This document shows, piece by piece, positions 33,335 through 43,399 of a stretch of 64,000 nucleotides of DNA. The notes beneath the pieces were generated by a model. That model was not told where the DNA came from and made no database searches. It worked only from the letters and a program-made list of their open reading frames with translations. The position numbers and the translations under genes were made by a program. Source of the stretch: Aquatica leii (taxonomy: Eukaryota; Arthropoda; Insecta; Coleoptera; Lampyridae); NCBI GenBank assembly GCA_035610365.1, contig CM069432.1, positions 127,110,255 through 127,174,254 on the forward strand, in the 5' to 3' direction. Position 1 is the first letter of the stretch. Each line of letters opens with the position of its first letter.

Positions 33335-36136
33335 CTATGCTAATATAGACGTAACTTGAGCACGAAGTTGTATAGTTTCGGCGGCTGAGTCAGCACCTCC
33401 TAGAAAATCATCCATGTACATTTGCGATAACAGCTGCTGAGCAGCGTTTGGGTAATAAAAGCTATTTTCAAATCCTAAGCGTTGCAAATACTTGGTGGTA
33501 AGGTAAGATGAACTCTTTAACCCATACGTGACAGTGTTTAGTTCATAAACTTGAATTGCATCTTGGGGATTCTCTCTCCAAAGAATACATTGATAACGAC
33601 GCTGCTTTGAATCAACCAGAATTTGTCTATACATCTTTTCGCAATCAGCGACCAGCGCTATTTGAAAACCTCTAAATCGAAGAAGAATAGCAAACAATGA
33701 ATCTTGAATAACTGGACCTAACAGCTGGCAATCATTCAAAGACGTTCCATTGTCAGTAGCGGAGCTACCGTCAAATACCACTCGCAGCTTGGTGGTGAGA
33801 GCATTTTCTCGAACGACTTCAAAATGGGGTAAGAAATAGTTCGCTAGATCTTGATTTAAAGCAGGCAACAGAGTCATGTGTCGAAGATGAACATATTCCG
33901 TCATAAACTCGGAGTATAGCCTTTTAACCCTAGAATTTTTTGAAAGGCGTTTCTCTAAAGTAGTAAATTTACGTAATGCGGTTGCAAAGGAATTTCCGAG
34001 ATTTTCGAGTTGTTTATTAAAAGGAATGGCTACCGTAAACCGTCCAGTGTGATCTCTAGTAACGTTATCATCAAAATGTTGCTCGCACTCCTGCTCTTCC
34101 TTGGATAAAAGAGATTTCAAATGGTTCGGCTGAACTTCCTCTAACTTAAAGAAGTTGCTTATGCAATCGTGCAATTGATTATCAGAGAGACAAAGGTTTA
34201 CTACAGAAATATCGTCGGTTTTAGCCTTTCGTGTGGGATCAATGAAACCTGTGACTATGTACCCTAACTTAGTTTGTTGCAAAATTGGTAAATTGCGACC
34301 AAGTGAAATTTGTTTGCTACCCAAGAGATAAAAAAAATGTACAGCGCCTACTAAAATATCAATATTATCGGGTACATTGAACGCATCATCAGCAAGCTTA
34401 ACGTTAACTGGAATTGGCAAATTTGATATATCGAACGGGACTATAGGAATTTTTGCAATAACGTCTGACACAATTAGGCAATTTACATTTAGTTTGTAAT
34501 TATTGTGAATGGATTGCAATTCTAAACGCATCGCTTCTGTTATATTAATTGGATCGTAGTGGAGTCCTGCAATTTGTAATGAAACATGTTGTTTTGATAA
34601 GTTTAATTTAGATGCTAGTCTTTTGGAAACCAAATTTTGTTGCGCACCATTGTCTAGAATAACTTTAACTACATGCATACGGCCTTCAAAATCTTTAACT
34701 TGAACTTTTATTGTTGATAATAAAGTGATATGTTTATTATGTGTAAACGTTTGACAAGAAAGTACGGGTTCGGGATGGATTTCCGCTACAACGATTTCTT
34801 CGTTTTTATGCGAAGCACTTGAGAATTTATTGTGACCGGCAATACTAGTGTCGGGTTTAATTGGTCTTTTTTGTATGTGGAGCAGAGAATGGTGAGCTTT
34901 GTTACAAATTCGACATTTAAAACTAGATCTGCATAATTTATTCTCAGCATGTAATAAACAATTTCTACAAAGACGCAAATATTGAATTTTTTGTAATCGT
35001 AACTCAGGGTTCAAACTTCGAAAATTTTCACAATGCTGTATTGTATGATCCCCTTTACAAAGTACGCAGGTAAATTTCTTTTGTGTGTTACTTGTGGTAA
35101 CAAGGATTGCAGTGTTTTCTTGTTTTTGAAACTGTTTATTGTATGAAAGCGACCTTCCGTCGACTACATTATCTATGTCAATATCTATTAGGAATTTTAC
35201 TCTTTCTTGCAAAAAGTGAATGACCTCGGCAATTGTTAAAACGTCATTAGGACGACATTGTTTAAGTTTTTCTTTAGATTCGTTATCAATTTTGTTTGAA
35301 ACGATAAATGCTAAAAATGCACCTGCCAATTGTTCATTAGTTACATTTAAATTTTGAAGAGACAACAAATTTTTATTTAACGTATCTAGAAATTCTTTTA
35401 AATATTTAGCTGATTTTTTCGTTACCGTTTTAATTTCGAAAATATTTTTAATGTGTTGTTGAATTATTAACTTCGGTTTGTCGTAGCGATCTTTTAATAT
35501 TTGCCACGCAACGTTATAATTTTGATTTGTTATTTGTAGACCGAAAACAGCATTCGCGGCTTCACCAATGAGACATGTTTTTAAATAAGAAAATTTTTGA
35601 ACATCTGATAAACTTAAATTACTTATAATTGAATTGAAACTGTCTTCAAATGAACGAAATTCTGTGAAATCGCCTCGGAACTTAGGTAATGTTAGCGGTG
35701 GAAATGCATTATGATTAAACTGGTTTGTGGTTTTATTGAATTTAGATTGTTCTCCAACAGCTTGCAACTTATCGTTTTGACTATACTCATTTTGCAATGC
35801 ATTTATTGAATCTTGTAGTTCGATTAATTTGTTTTTGAATTCTTTGCTGCTTAATAAATCAGCGGGGACATTGTCGTCGCAAACTAATTCTCTATAAATT
35901 TTGCAATATTGATCTTTTGAACTACACAATTCTGATAATGAAATTTTTAAGATATTTAATTTTGAAAAGTCTTTTGCATTTAAAACTTCTACTAAGGATT
36001 TTTCGAACGTATTTAAATCCTCAGCTAGTTCGGAGGCTTCCATTTGCACTAATTTTACGTGTCTATCGATAGTGCCAGCATTATTTGCGGTCGCCATTTT
36101 TTGCAATTTATTTCTTGTGTCGTATTGATGTGGCAT
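33335..36136 (-). CDS. BEL gag-protease-RT, long intact first frame (933 codons)
   Basis: The ATG at 36136 opens a 933-codon frame. Around residue 150, LPKFRGDFTEFRSFEDSF begins a DUF1759 gag region (capsid-like). Zinc-binding motifs follow: CVLCKGDHTIQHC (about residue 356) and CRNCLL...CRICNKAHHSLLH (about 390-415). The protease (DUF1758) has ILDNGAQQNLVSKRL with the catalytic Asp at about 495; the usual D-S/T-G is D-N-G here. RT begins near 790 with LRVVFDGSSATDNGTSLND, then LVADCEKMYRQILV, and ends with MYMDDFLGG at about 906, so the catalytic YMDD is intact. The frame ends at a TAG at the YMDD-distal side, where homologues continue (see the next feature), so the polyprotein is truncated by a nonsense change and a frameshift. 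Confidence 0.9.
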   Translation of the reverse strand: MPHQYDTRNKLQKMATANNAGTIDRHVKLVQMEASELAEDLNTFEKSLVEVLNAKDFSKLNILKISLSELCSSKDQYCKIYRELVCDDNVPADLLSSKEFKNKLIELQDSINALQNEYSQNDKLQAVGEQSKFNKTTNQFNHNAFPPLTLPKFRGDFTEFRSFEDSFNSIISNLSLSDVQKFSYLKTCLIGEAANAVFGLQITNQNYNVAWQILKDRYDKPKLIIQQHIKNIFEIKTVTKKSAKYLKEFLDTLNKNLLSLQNLNVTNEQLAGAFLAFIVSNKIDNESKEKLKQCRPNDVLTIAEVIHFLQERVKFLIDIDIDNVVDGRSLSYNKQFQKQENTAILVTTSNTQKKFTCVLCKGDHTIQHCENFRSLNPELRLQKIQYLRLCRNCLLHAENKLCRSSFKCRICNKAHHSLLHIQKRPIKPDTSIAGHNKFSSASHKNEEIVVAEIHPEPVLSCQTFTHNKHITLLSTIKVQVKDFEGRMHVVKVILDNGAQQNLVSKRLASKLNLSKQHVSLQIAGLHYDPINITEAMRLELQSIHNNYKLNVNCLIVSDVIAKIPIVPFDISNLPIPVNVKLADDAFNVPDNIDILVGAVHFFYLLGSKQISLGRNLPILQQTKLGYIVTGFIDPTRKAKTDDISVVNLCLSDNQLHDCISNFFKLEEVQPNHLKSLLSKEEQECEQHFDDNVTRDHTGRFTVAIPFNKQLENLGNSFATALRKFTTLEKRLSKNSRVKRLYSEFMTEYVHLRHMTLLPALNQDLANYFLPHFEVVRENALTTKLRVVFDGSSATDNGTSLNDCQLLGPVIQDSLFAILLRFRGFQIALVADCEKMYRQILVDSKQRRYQCILWRENPQDAIQVYELNTVTYGLKSSSYLTTKYLQRLGFENSFYYPNAAQQLLSQMYMDDFLGGADSAAETIQLRAQVTSILA

Positions 36137-36286
36137 TTATTGATTGAAAGAGCAATATCGTAACGTAATCATAAATAGCTTTTTGAATGCAATGAAAAGA
36201 AAGTGCATGCAATTGAAAACGGAAAGGACTTACATGAATTGATTCCGGCGATCACCTTCGGTTCGAAATTAGCAAATATTTTCTTT

Positions 36287-36305
36287 AATCCGGTTAGATG
36301 GACCA
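36287..36305 (-). promoter_or_regulatory. tRNA primer-binding site of the BEL element
   Basis: The minus strand reads TGGTCCATCTAACCGGATT directly after the 5' LTR. TGG complements a tRNA CCA end; which tRNA is not determined. Confidence 0.7.
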
Positions 36306-36539
36306 TGAAGCGAAGTTGGGTTTCTTGCAATTATATTTGTCTCGAAATACCCCTTCTTCTGTATTTGTTGTTGTAATTAAAGAAAACGAGTGGACTGTAC
36401 TATTTGTTTATTATTGTTGCAAATTTAACACGTACTTCTACTAGCAGCGCAAGCATGACACTCTCTCTAATCTGTCAACCTTCGCTCGTACCTGCATTCC
36501 TACCCTTCCCTTTTATGCATATGCTGCAAGTTAGCACCA
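36306..36539 (-). repeat. 5' LTR of the BEL element
   Basis: A 234-bp match to 30471-30704 with two differences. It contains a TATGCATAAAAGGG-type promoter-like segment near its start on the minus strand. Confidence 0.95.
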
Positions 36540-36950
36540 AAAACTACTTATGAAGTCGGCCCAGGATGTCCTCTGACTTCGGTTGTTACGATACCATAAC
36601 AGTACTCCATTTCTTAATAACTCCAATAAAGCTAGGAGAAGTTCTTGGTCACCAATTTGGTAGCGATTCTGTAATTCTTCTATACGTTCTAAAAAAGATA
36701 CAGGATCGCTTTGGCCATCAAAACGTATGCCCCATTTCCGCACTCGGTCGCAAATCTGGGCTCCTATGGGAAGGGGTACGGGCGGAAAGTTGTCGCTCAA
36801 CGGACCGGCTACGGTTTGGGTCGAATCAGTTGCTTCAACAGGATTAGTACCTTTGGTGGAAAACGCGCCTTTACCTGTAGGTAAGAAGTGCACTAAGCAA
36901 AATCGTAGGTTTTCGACGGTGCCTGGACCAAGAGGAAACAACCTTATCAA
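36540..36950 (-). pseudogene. Gypsy B gag 5' half
   Basis: From 36950 (MIRLFPLGPGTVENLRFCLV) the frame runs leftwards into a capsid-type sequence, KWGIRFDGQSDPVSFLERI, RYQIGDQELLLALLELL and LLWYRNNRSQRTSWADFISS, before breaking at the BEL right LTR. The Trp/Tyr-rich capsid start is typical of this gag group. The continuation is at about 30460. Confidence 0.8.
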
Positions 36951-37250
36951 AAATCTAAGATGAAAAAGACCAGGTTTATATATTAATAACTAGATAGAAG
37001 AGTAGTCGTCACTGGTTCTAACTTTAAAGCACTAGGTAAAACCCGTTGTATATAGCTTTCCGTGCATTTCGGGGAACTGCGCACGGCGACCTTTATTTTT
37101 TCGGTACTTGTGTGACGTATATAGAACTACTTATACAAAACTTTAGAAAAAGACGGGGACTATAAACAAAACTGAACAACATCGGTTGATGTTGAGCGCA
37201 ATCCCAAAAAATCTAAATCGTATTAGAAAGGTTTTTTGAATACACTATCA
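36951..37250 (-). other. Gypsy B 5' leader
   Basis: Non-coding sequence upstream of gag. It contains a TATA-like GCTATATACAACGGG near 37050 and GTCGCCGTGCGCAG. Much of it is shared with 46390-46640, identifying it as element sequence. No primer-binding site was located. Confidence 0.55.
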
Positions 37251-38900
37251 GTCATTAACAATTCTAATAAATTAACAAACTGAAAAAAGAACATGCGTTT
37301 TCACAAATTCCTGAAAATAACGTGCACAGATGAGGCAACCATAAAATGGTTTTTCGACACGTCAAACAAAAAGCTTATTATATGCGAGTAAAAAAGTTGC
37401 GCGCAATTTTACGAGCATGTAATAAGCTTAGACTAGTCTAGTTTTGTACTGTACTTTTTCGTTTGTCAAAATGACGTCTACTAATCCGTTTCCATGGTTA
37501 CTCAACGTAATTGACTAACAAGGCTAATGTAACAAATTACATTTTTTTATTCACAGTTAGTAACGTACAGTTTTCCGAACCTCTTAAAGGTTGGTAAGTG
37601 AGCGGTTTCCATGGTTAAAAAAACGAGTATGTACTGAAACTTCACGGTCAGTAATGTACACTTTCCGAACCTGTAATTTGTGTGTGTTTTGTTTTAACTA
37701 ATTTGATAAAATGACAATCATAAATTAAATACGTATATGTCAATTGTGAAGTGCCTACTATGTGTTAATATTTTACCGAAATAAACGATAATATTTTGAA
37801 AGTAGGTTTTTATTCATTTTTTATTAGTTTTATGTTATTTATTTTATTTAATGGCTCATTGTGATTAAAATTGTATACAAACCTTGGCAAAAATGTTCCA
37901 TTTGTCTCGAGAACTAGTTCACCTCGAGGCTATGTCTCTCGGTAAACTATAGTTCTCTCGACAGAAATGGAATACTTTTCGCCTCGGTATGTGATCTACT
38001 ATTATTTTATTATTTTTTTAATTACGTACTAGTTATTACGTGTCAGTATGTGTTATGATCTATTAACTTAGCAACCAAGTAGTAGGTAATATGCAAGTTA
38101 CCAGTAAGAGAGTAGAAAAAACAATATAATAATTAATATTTATAATAATAATTTATACATGGGCACTATGTCTACACTTACACGGTACGGTTAAAATAAA
38201 AAAACTAAACCTATCTCACATAAATTTTATAATTAGATAAAAACGCAGAATGCATGTTTATACTTACAAAAAAAACACATCAATTTTGAAACTGATTCAA
38301 ACAACGGAAATTAATCTGAAACTGTTCGTACAATAAATTATGCATAAAACACGTTATGTACGAATTTAAGTAAGTTTGTTGCCATAATATTCTTCTTTAG
38401 GACAACACTTGCACAAATTCTTTTTTGTGTAAATTTTTACGTTAAACCTTTTTTACCTAAAATTATGATTGTTGTATATTACATAATTGTGTTAACTTGC
38501 ACGAAACTTCACCATAACCAAATAACTTTAGTGGTTTATTTACCCCTCATAAAAAAATATTATAACAACAAACTTAAATAAATTTTAAAGTAAAGGAAGA
38601 CAAAAACAATATTACCTGTGTTATGTACAAACTACAAATGTACTTTAAAAATTCAAAATAGAAAATTTTTTACAGGATTTACAAAAACTGTACATGCGTA
38701 ACAAAATTAATTTTCTAGGAAATAACGACCTATAACAAAAATACTTTTACTTGATCCAATAACAGCAGCAAAATTAAACAAAAGTAAATAACAACAAAAT
38801 TAGACTAAATAGGTTTTCAAAGAAAAATTTAAAGAACCTAAATTACGGGCAATATTGATAAGAGGTTAAAGAGATCTCCAAAGTTGTTTTAAAAACTGCA
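37251..38900. other. Non-coding interval with a local duplication
   Basis: No gene seen. Two imperfect direct repeats share TTTCCATGGTTA (37489-37500, 37605-37616) and a GTAAYGTACA-TTTTCCGAACCT block (about 37559-37582, 37651-37672). Upstream, AAGCTTATTATATGC (37371) and GCATGTAATAAGCTT (37416) form an interrupted inverted repeat. None matches a transposon end that I know. Confidence 0.5.
37896..37972. repeat. Imperfect hairpin, ~77 bp
   Basis: The left arm TTCCATTTGTCTCGAGAACT and the complement of the right arm, TTCCATTTCTGTCGAGAGAA, align with small gaps. The loop is around GGCTATGT. Three CTCGAG/CTCTCG boxes recur along it. Function unknown. Confidence 0.6.
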
Positions 38901-39021
38901 AATAAAATATAACAAAATCTAGAGGTCTCAAAGCATCGCAATGTACAATACATTTATATACATATATATGTATATATAATTATATATGTTCTGCTTCAAG
39001 TTTCCGCGAGCGTTATATATG

Positions 39022-39328
39022 TAGCTGCTGGGCTTCCGGGATTGGCTCCGCGTTGTCGTTGTAAGATGATTTGTAAACAAATCGTTTGTATTTTGACGAC
39101 GTTTCGGCAAAGTCTCATTTGCCATTTTCAAGTCTTCCTCGTTTGAGCTGCTGCTTTACTGCGTGTCAGACAGTCCACGTCTGACACGCAGTAAAGCAGC
39201 AGCTCAAACGAGGAAGACTTGAAAATGGCAAATGAGACTTTGCCGAAACGTCGTCAAAATACAAACGATTTGTTTACAAATCATCTTACAACGACAACGC
39301 GGAGCCAATCCCGGAAGCCCAGCAGCTA
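39022..39328. repeat. Perfect 150-bp inverted repeat with 7-bp spacer
   Basis: Positions 39022-39171 and 39179-39328 are exact reverse complements around AGTCCAC. I checked the arms base by base and found no mismatch. They are flanked on both sides by AT dinucleotide-rich tracts and are much richer in GC than their surroundings. Each arm carries TTTGCC/GGCAAA pairing followed by GAAACGTC, a layout that recalls a degenerate Penelope terminal-repeat ribozyme but lacks CTGATGA. Transcribed, it would form a long perfect hairpin RNA. Confidence 0.95.
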
Positions 39329-42300
39329 TAATTATATATATATATACACTAACATAAATAAATAATAATAATAATAACTTATAAACATCTATTTTTGTAA
39401 TTACTTAAAATTTTAAGAACATAAACTCCTACAAAATAAATAACTTTTTAATTAATAAAACATATACTAAATTTTTTTATGTTTTTATGACAGTAAGTAT
39501 AAAATAACGGCAACTCTATTTTATAATTATATAATAATTTTAATGTATAAAGTTTTAAAATGTATTTAACGACTTTGACGTGATTATTTAAAAAAACGAT
39601 AAATATAAATGTATATTTTATTTAGCAAAGTAGATTGCAATGCATTACTTAGCAAAGAAAACTTAACTAAAGCATTAATTACTAAAAATCTGCAGAGGAT
39701 TCAAGAAAAGAATAGAAATTCGTCAGAGCGGATGTAATATAACCTCGCGTCAGTGACAACGAAGATTTATTCCATCGTTTAATCCATCTTAATTAAGCGA
39801 CTAATTTTACCTTTAGGTTTAAAACAAAAATCATTAAAAATAAAACTTTAGGTTTAAGCTTTTTGTATTAGATTATAATTAGATATAGTTTGAACACGTT
39901 AACAACCTTTGTTATTAGCAGATTTAATTTTTAAAGCATAGGATGTACGAAATTATGTTTCACAAAGATAATAAAAATCTAGCTTACACCAAATGACATA
40001 AAAAAGTAATTGGGCAGCTGAATATTTTTTATTTATGTTATGTAAAAATCTTTAAAAGGCTATTTCTGCCAGTTATTAAATTAAAACTTTAATAACTTAC
40101 ACTATTAAATGTTGCTTTTAAGTATCATATTGCTTACATTTACCAAATGTTTTATATAATATATTTTATTATTACAAGATTCTATAAGCATGTATATAGT
40201 TTTTTTATTCATATAATTTTAAAGTAAACTTTGTGTGCAAAACCAATTATAGCAACTGTTACCTGTTAAAACAAGATAAGTGTTGATATTACTAAATATA
40301 GTATGTATATTTTACAATAGAATTATTTTTTGTAACAATAGTTTTTTCTGTAATAAATCTCTGAACGCTTTAATAAATAAATTATTTGTTTTTTGGTAAT
40401 AATACACCATGCTAGTTGATTATAGATAAAGTGTAAGAAGATAAAAATTTTAATACTGAATAGCATTACTATCTGTAGTTGAATATGTTGTTTAATTAGT
40501 ATGTAATGTATGACACCCACCTAATCGTTAAATTCAATTCGAACAACAATAAGCATTGTATGCAAGCGATGCGAGTCAGATGCAATCTATTTAAGCAAAC
40601 ACACAAACAACATTTAAAATGCAATGATGTTAATATAGTACCTAATAATACTAATAGTTATTTTTCTGTGAGCATATTTATCTGTCGCAGAATATAGTTT
40701 TAATTGCGTCGTCTACGTGCTACGAAAAGACGATTCTTCTACATATGTTAATGTTAATAATAAAATACATTTAGGTATTTGCTTTTATGTAAATAATAAA
40801 CTTTTTTAACAAATTACAATTTTTATTGAAAAACCGATGAATGAATTATTGTAACAATGATTTTAACAACTTGTTAGAAAGTTAATTTGATTTGTAAAAT
40901 TGAAAAACAAAGGCATCTGGCAATTGATTATGTATATACTTTGTCAGAAATATAACAACTTGTCAGATTTGGTGATGTAACAGTGAATTCAAGAAATAAT
41001 CGCTTATTACATTTTTAATTTACTTTGTGTAACTCGCTCTTATTCATTGAAATGGCAGTAGGTACGTATTTATATACAGTTAAATTTATTAGATTAAGAA
41101 AACTTATTTAAATGTACTTAATTTGTTTTTTTTTAAATAACAAAAAAAAAACTAAAAAAGCTTATTATTATTTAAAGTTTCTGTTTAAAATAACATTTAT
41201 GTTAATTAAAAGAATTTGTGATTGCATTTTGTTTTAGATTTTTGTTTGATTTAAATGTCAAACTAAAAAACATAAAAAAATATTAAAATATTATTAGTAA
41301 AAAATTTCGATAAAAGTATTTTTGTTTTGCTTTGTTTACATTGCTTTAGTTACATAAATATTTGCGTTATTTGTATTGGTTTTTAACAAAACTCAAATGA
41401 ACGATTTATATGTTTAAATATATTTATACATATATTATTTAAAGTTATTAAAATAAAATTATTATAGTCCTTATTTAATCATAATAAAAAATAGTTATAA
41501 CTACAAAAATTTATATACTCACCTAAAACGATAATAAAAAAAATATTAGTATTACATTTAACCGCAGTTTTATACAAATTTTAGATGTTACTAACTGATT
41601 CATAAAAAAAAATGTTTAATTTAAGTTAAAACATTGTTGTTAATAAAAGTATTGTTTATATTGTAAATTTTTGTATTAGTGTTATTTATACCTTTTTTCT
41701 AAATTGTATATAGTTTATTTTCTTTTTTTTTTAATTAAAAAAAATTCCTTTATGGCCCTCCACAATAAAAATTAACTACAACATTCAGCGTGTCTCAAAC
41801 TGACTGGGTTACCATGGAGATTTCGGAAACTATCGAAGTTACGAGGTCGGTTAATTGGGCAATGTTACGCAGTTTTTAGTCTGTATTTCAACTCGGTTAA
41901 GAAACTTTTCAAATTTTGAGTAATTTAAAAATTCTTTTAAAAAGCTAAAAATTACTATTTTCACAAAATTTAAATTACTCCGTTATTATAAAAGATATAA
42001 AAAATGTTTGAGATAGATGTTACACAATTTGTTGCAAGAAACTTAAAAATACAATAAAATTCAGAATAAAAATTTCCAAGATATTAAAATAGTTTCTTTT
42101 TCATTTTAAATAGACGCTATTTTGGATGTTTATAGATAATTGAATAATTTTTTTGTTTTTTTTTCAATAATGTATTGCATGATATGTTTTAATTAAAATT
42201 TATTAAAAATATGAATTATTTTAGTTTTAAATTAAATCGAAAAAAACTCAAAGACAAATGCAAGTAACAATAAAACCAAATTTATTATAAATGCACATGG

Positions 42301-42860
42301 TTATAATTAAATTTGTACATATCTTTGGTGTTAAGACTATTAGCAAAGCTATTAGTTAATATTAATTAATTAAGTGGTAAATTTGTTTAATATTATAACA
42401 ATATGATATGTTTTTGTTTACATCAAATGTTACAAAAACTCTCGTCTTGCTGTTCAAATTTATTTGGAAGATTATCCAGAGAAAAGATAACCTAATTATA
42501 AAAAATATTTAAAAAATTAGATAGTAATCTCAAACAACATGAACGTTTAAGAAAACCCAATTGTAACAATATAATTGTGATAGATAATAAAAATAAAGTT
42601 AGGGATGAAAAGTTAACTTTAGCATGTGTGTCAGTTAATCTTAATATTTCAACTTGCAAAATACAAAACTGCGTAAATTTATTTCAGGCAAAAACGTCTA
42701 TAATTCTCAAAAAATATAAATTTGTATACGTGCGTTGTTTTATATTTTTATTTGATTTTGGTCAAAATCGGATGGTCAGCGTGACCAGGGTTCATTGATC
42801 AACTGTAATCTGGTTTAATACATTTATTTTATAATAAAGAATAGTATATTAAAACACAAG
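39329..42860. other. AT-rich interval without recognised genes
   Basis: Short frames only. I see no transposon ends, no tRNA and no family motif. Positions 41790-41890 are locally less AT-rich, but without a coding signal. Confidence 0.5.
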
Positions 42861-42875
42861 TTACAGAATGAACGC

Positions 42876-42951
42876 GCTTCAAGCACGAGACCGGGTTTCA
42901 TACACGAGCCGCGCAGCGGCGAGTTTATGAAGCGGTCGAGTGATTGAAACG
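42876..42951. repeat. GC-rich imperfect hairpin, ~76 bp
   Basis: The arms pair around the tip GCCGC-GCA-GCGGC (42908-42920). Further matched blocks are TTCATA with TATGAA, GACCG with CGGTC, and TTCAA with TTGAA. It stands out from the AT-rich surroundings. The nature is unknown. Confidence 0.7.
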
Positions 42952-43295
42952 TATTCTATGACGTGTGCTTTATACTATTTTCTCTATTTTGATACAATAT
43001 TTAAAATTTTTCGTATAATTTTAATTTTAAAACAACATTGGGAAACTTATATTTTGTTGAATTGGCAACACTTACACTGTGACATATTGAAATTTATGTG
43101 TTAACCTAAAATCTCATACAAAATTTATCTCTTTATACCTTTATAAGTAAATAACTTTGTATTAATAGGACGTTTTTATTTGATCTTGGCATCAAAATTT
43201 GAGTTTCAATTGTTAAGTTCCAATAATTTTGATTTCTTTTTCATGTAACGTCAACTTACGATGCAGAGATACCAACTTTGAAAAAACGAACATTA

Positions 43296-43360
43296 CTAAA
43301 ATTCGTGTAAGAATTTGCTTATTCTTACACGGATTTTAGTGTAAGAATCGCTAATTCTTA
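43296..43360. repeat. Two adjacent small hairpins sharing a stem sequence
   Basis: CTAAAATTCGTGTAAGAAT (43296-43314) pairs with 43321-43339 around a 6-bp loop. It is followed by TAAGAAT-CGCTA-ATTCTTA (43342-43360). The GTAAGAAT stem unit is used three times. Blocks TTTTCTCTATTT at about 42980 and its complement at about 43367 frame the hairpins at a distance. Confidence 0.6.
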
Positions 43361-43399
43361 TGTCGAAATAGAGAAAATAAATTATAAATCACAAAGAAT

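Larger units (their letters stand above)
30471..36539 (-). mobile_element. BEL/Pao LTR retrotransposon nested in gypsy B gag
   Basis: A 6,069-bp element with 234-bp LTRs at both ends and a perfect 5-bp target duplication AAAAC (30466-30470 and 36540-36544). The LTRs differ at only two positions, so insertion is recent. The domain order gag (DUF1759), knuckles, DUF1758 protease, RT, RNase H, integrase, read on the minus strand, is diagnostic of BEL/Pao. The first ORF is 933 codons and intact as a frame; the rest of pol carries a few stops and shifts. Confidence 0.95.
25230..37250 (-). mobile_element. Ty3/gypsy-type retrotransposon B, split by a BEL/Pao element
   Basis: The minus-strand order from the right is leader (about 37250-36951), gag 5' half (36950-36540), [BEL insertion 36539-30471], gag 3' half with two zinc knuckles (about 30460-30040), protease, RT, RNase H, integrase and a polypurine tract (26252-26241). 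The two gag halves join exactly at the BEL target duplication AAAAC. A right-hand LTR was not found, so the 5' end is probably truncated or rearranged. Base composition is clearly less AT-rich than the surroundings. Stops and frameshifts are spread throughout. Confidence 0.8.

Noticed and set aside
38928..39131. 67-codon minus-strand frame beginning MKMANETLPKRRQ
   Set aside because: It is simply the translation of one arm of the perfect palindrome and its AT-rich flank; low-complexity end and no domain.
39170..39330. Hammerhead ribozyme in the palindrome arm
   Set aside because: The stem-like GGCAAA/TTTGCC and GAAA are there, but the CTGATGA core is not, so it is not annotated as a ribozyme.
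42740..42830. Full solo LTR
   Set aside because: Only about 60 bp resemble the gypsy B 3' region and no second boundary or target duplication is visible; kept as a finding only.
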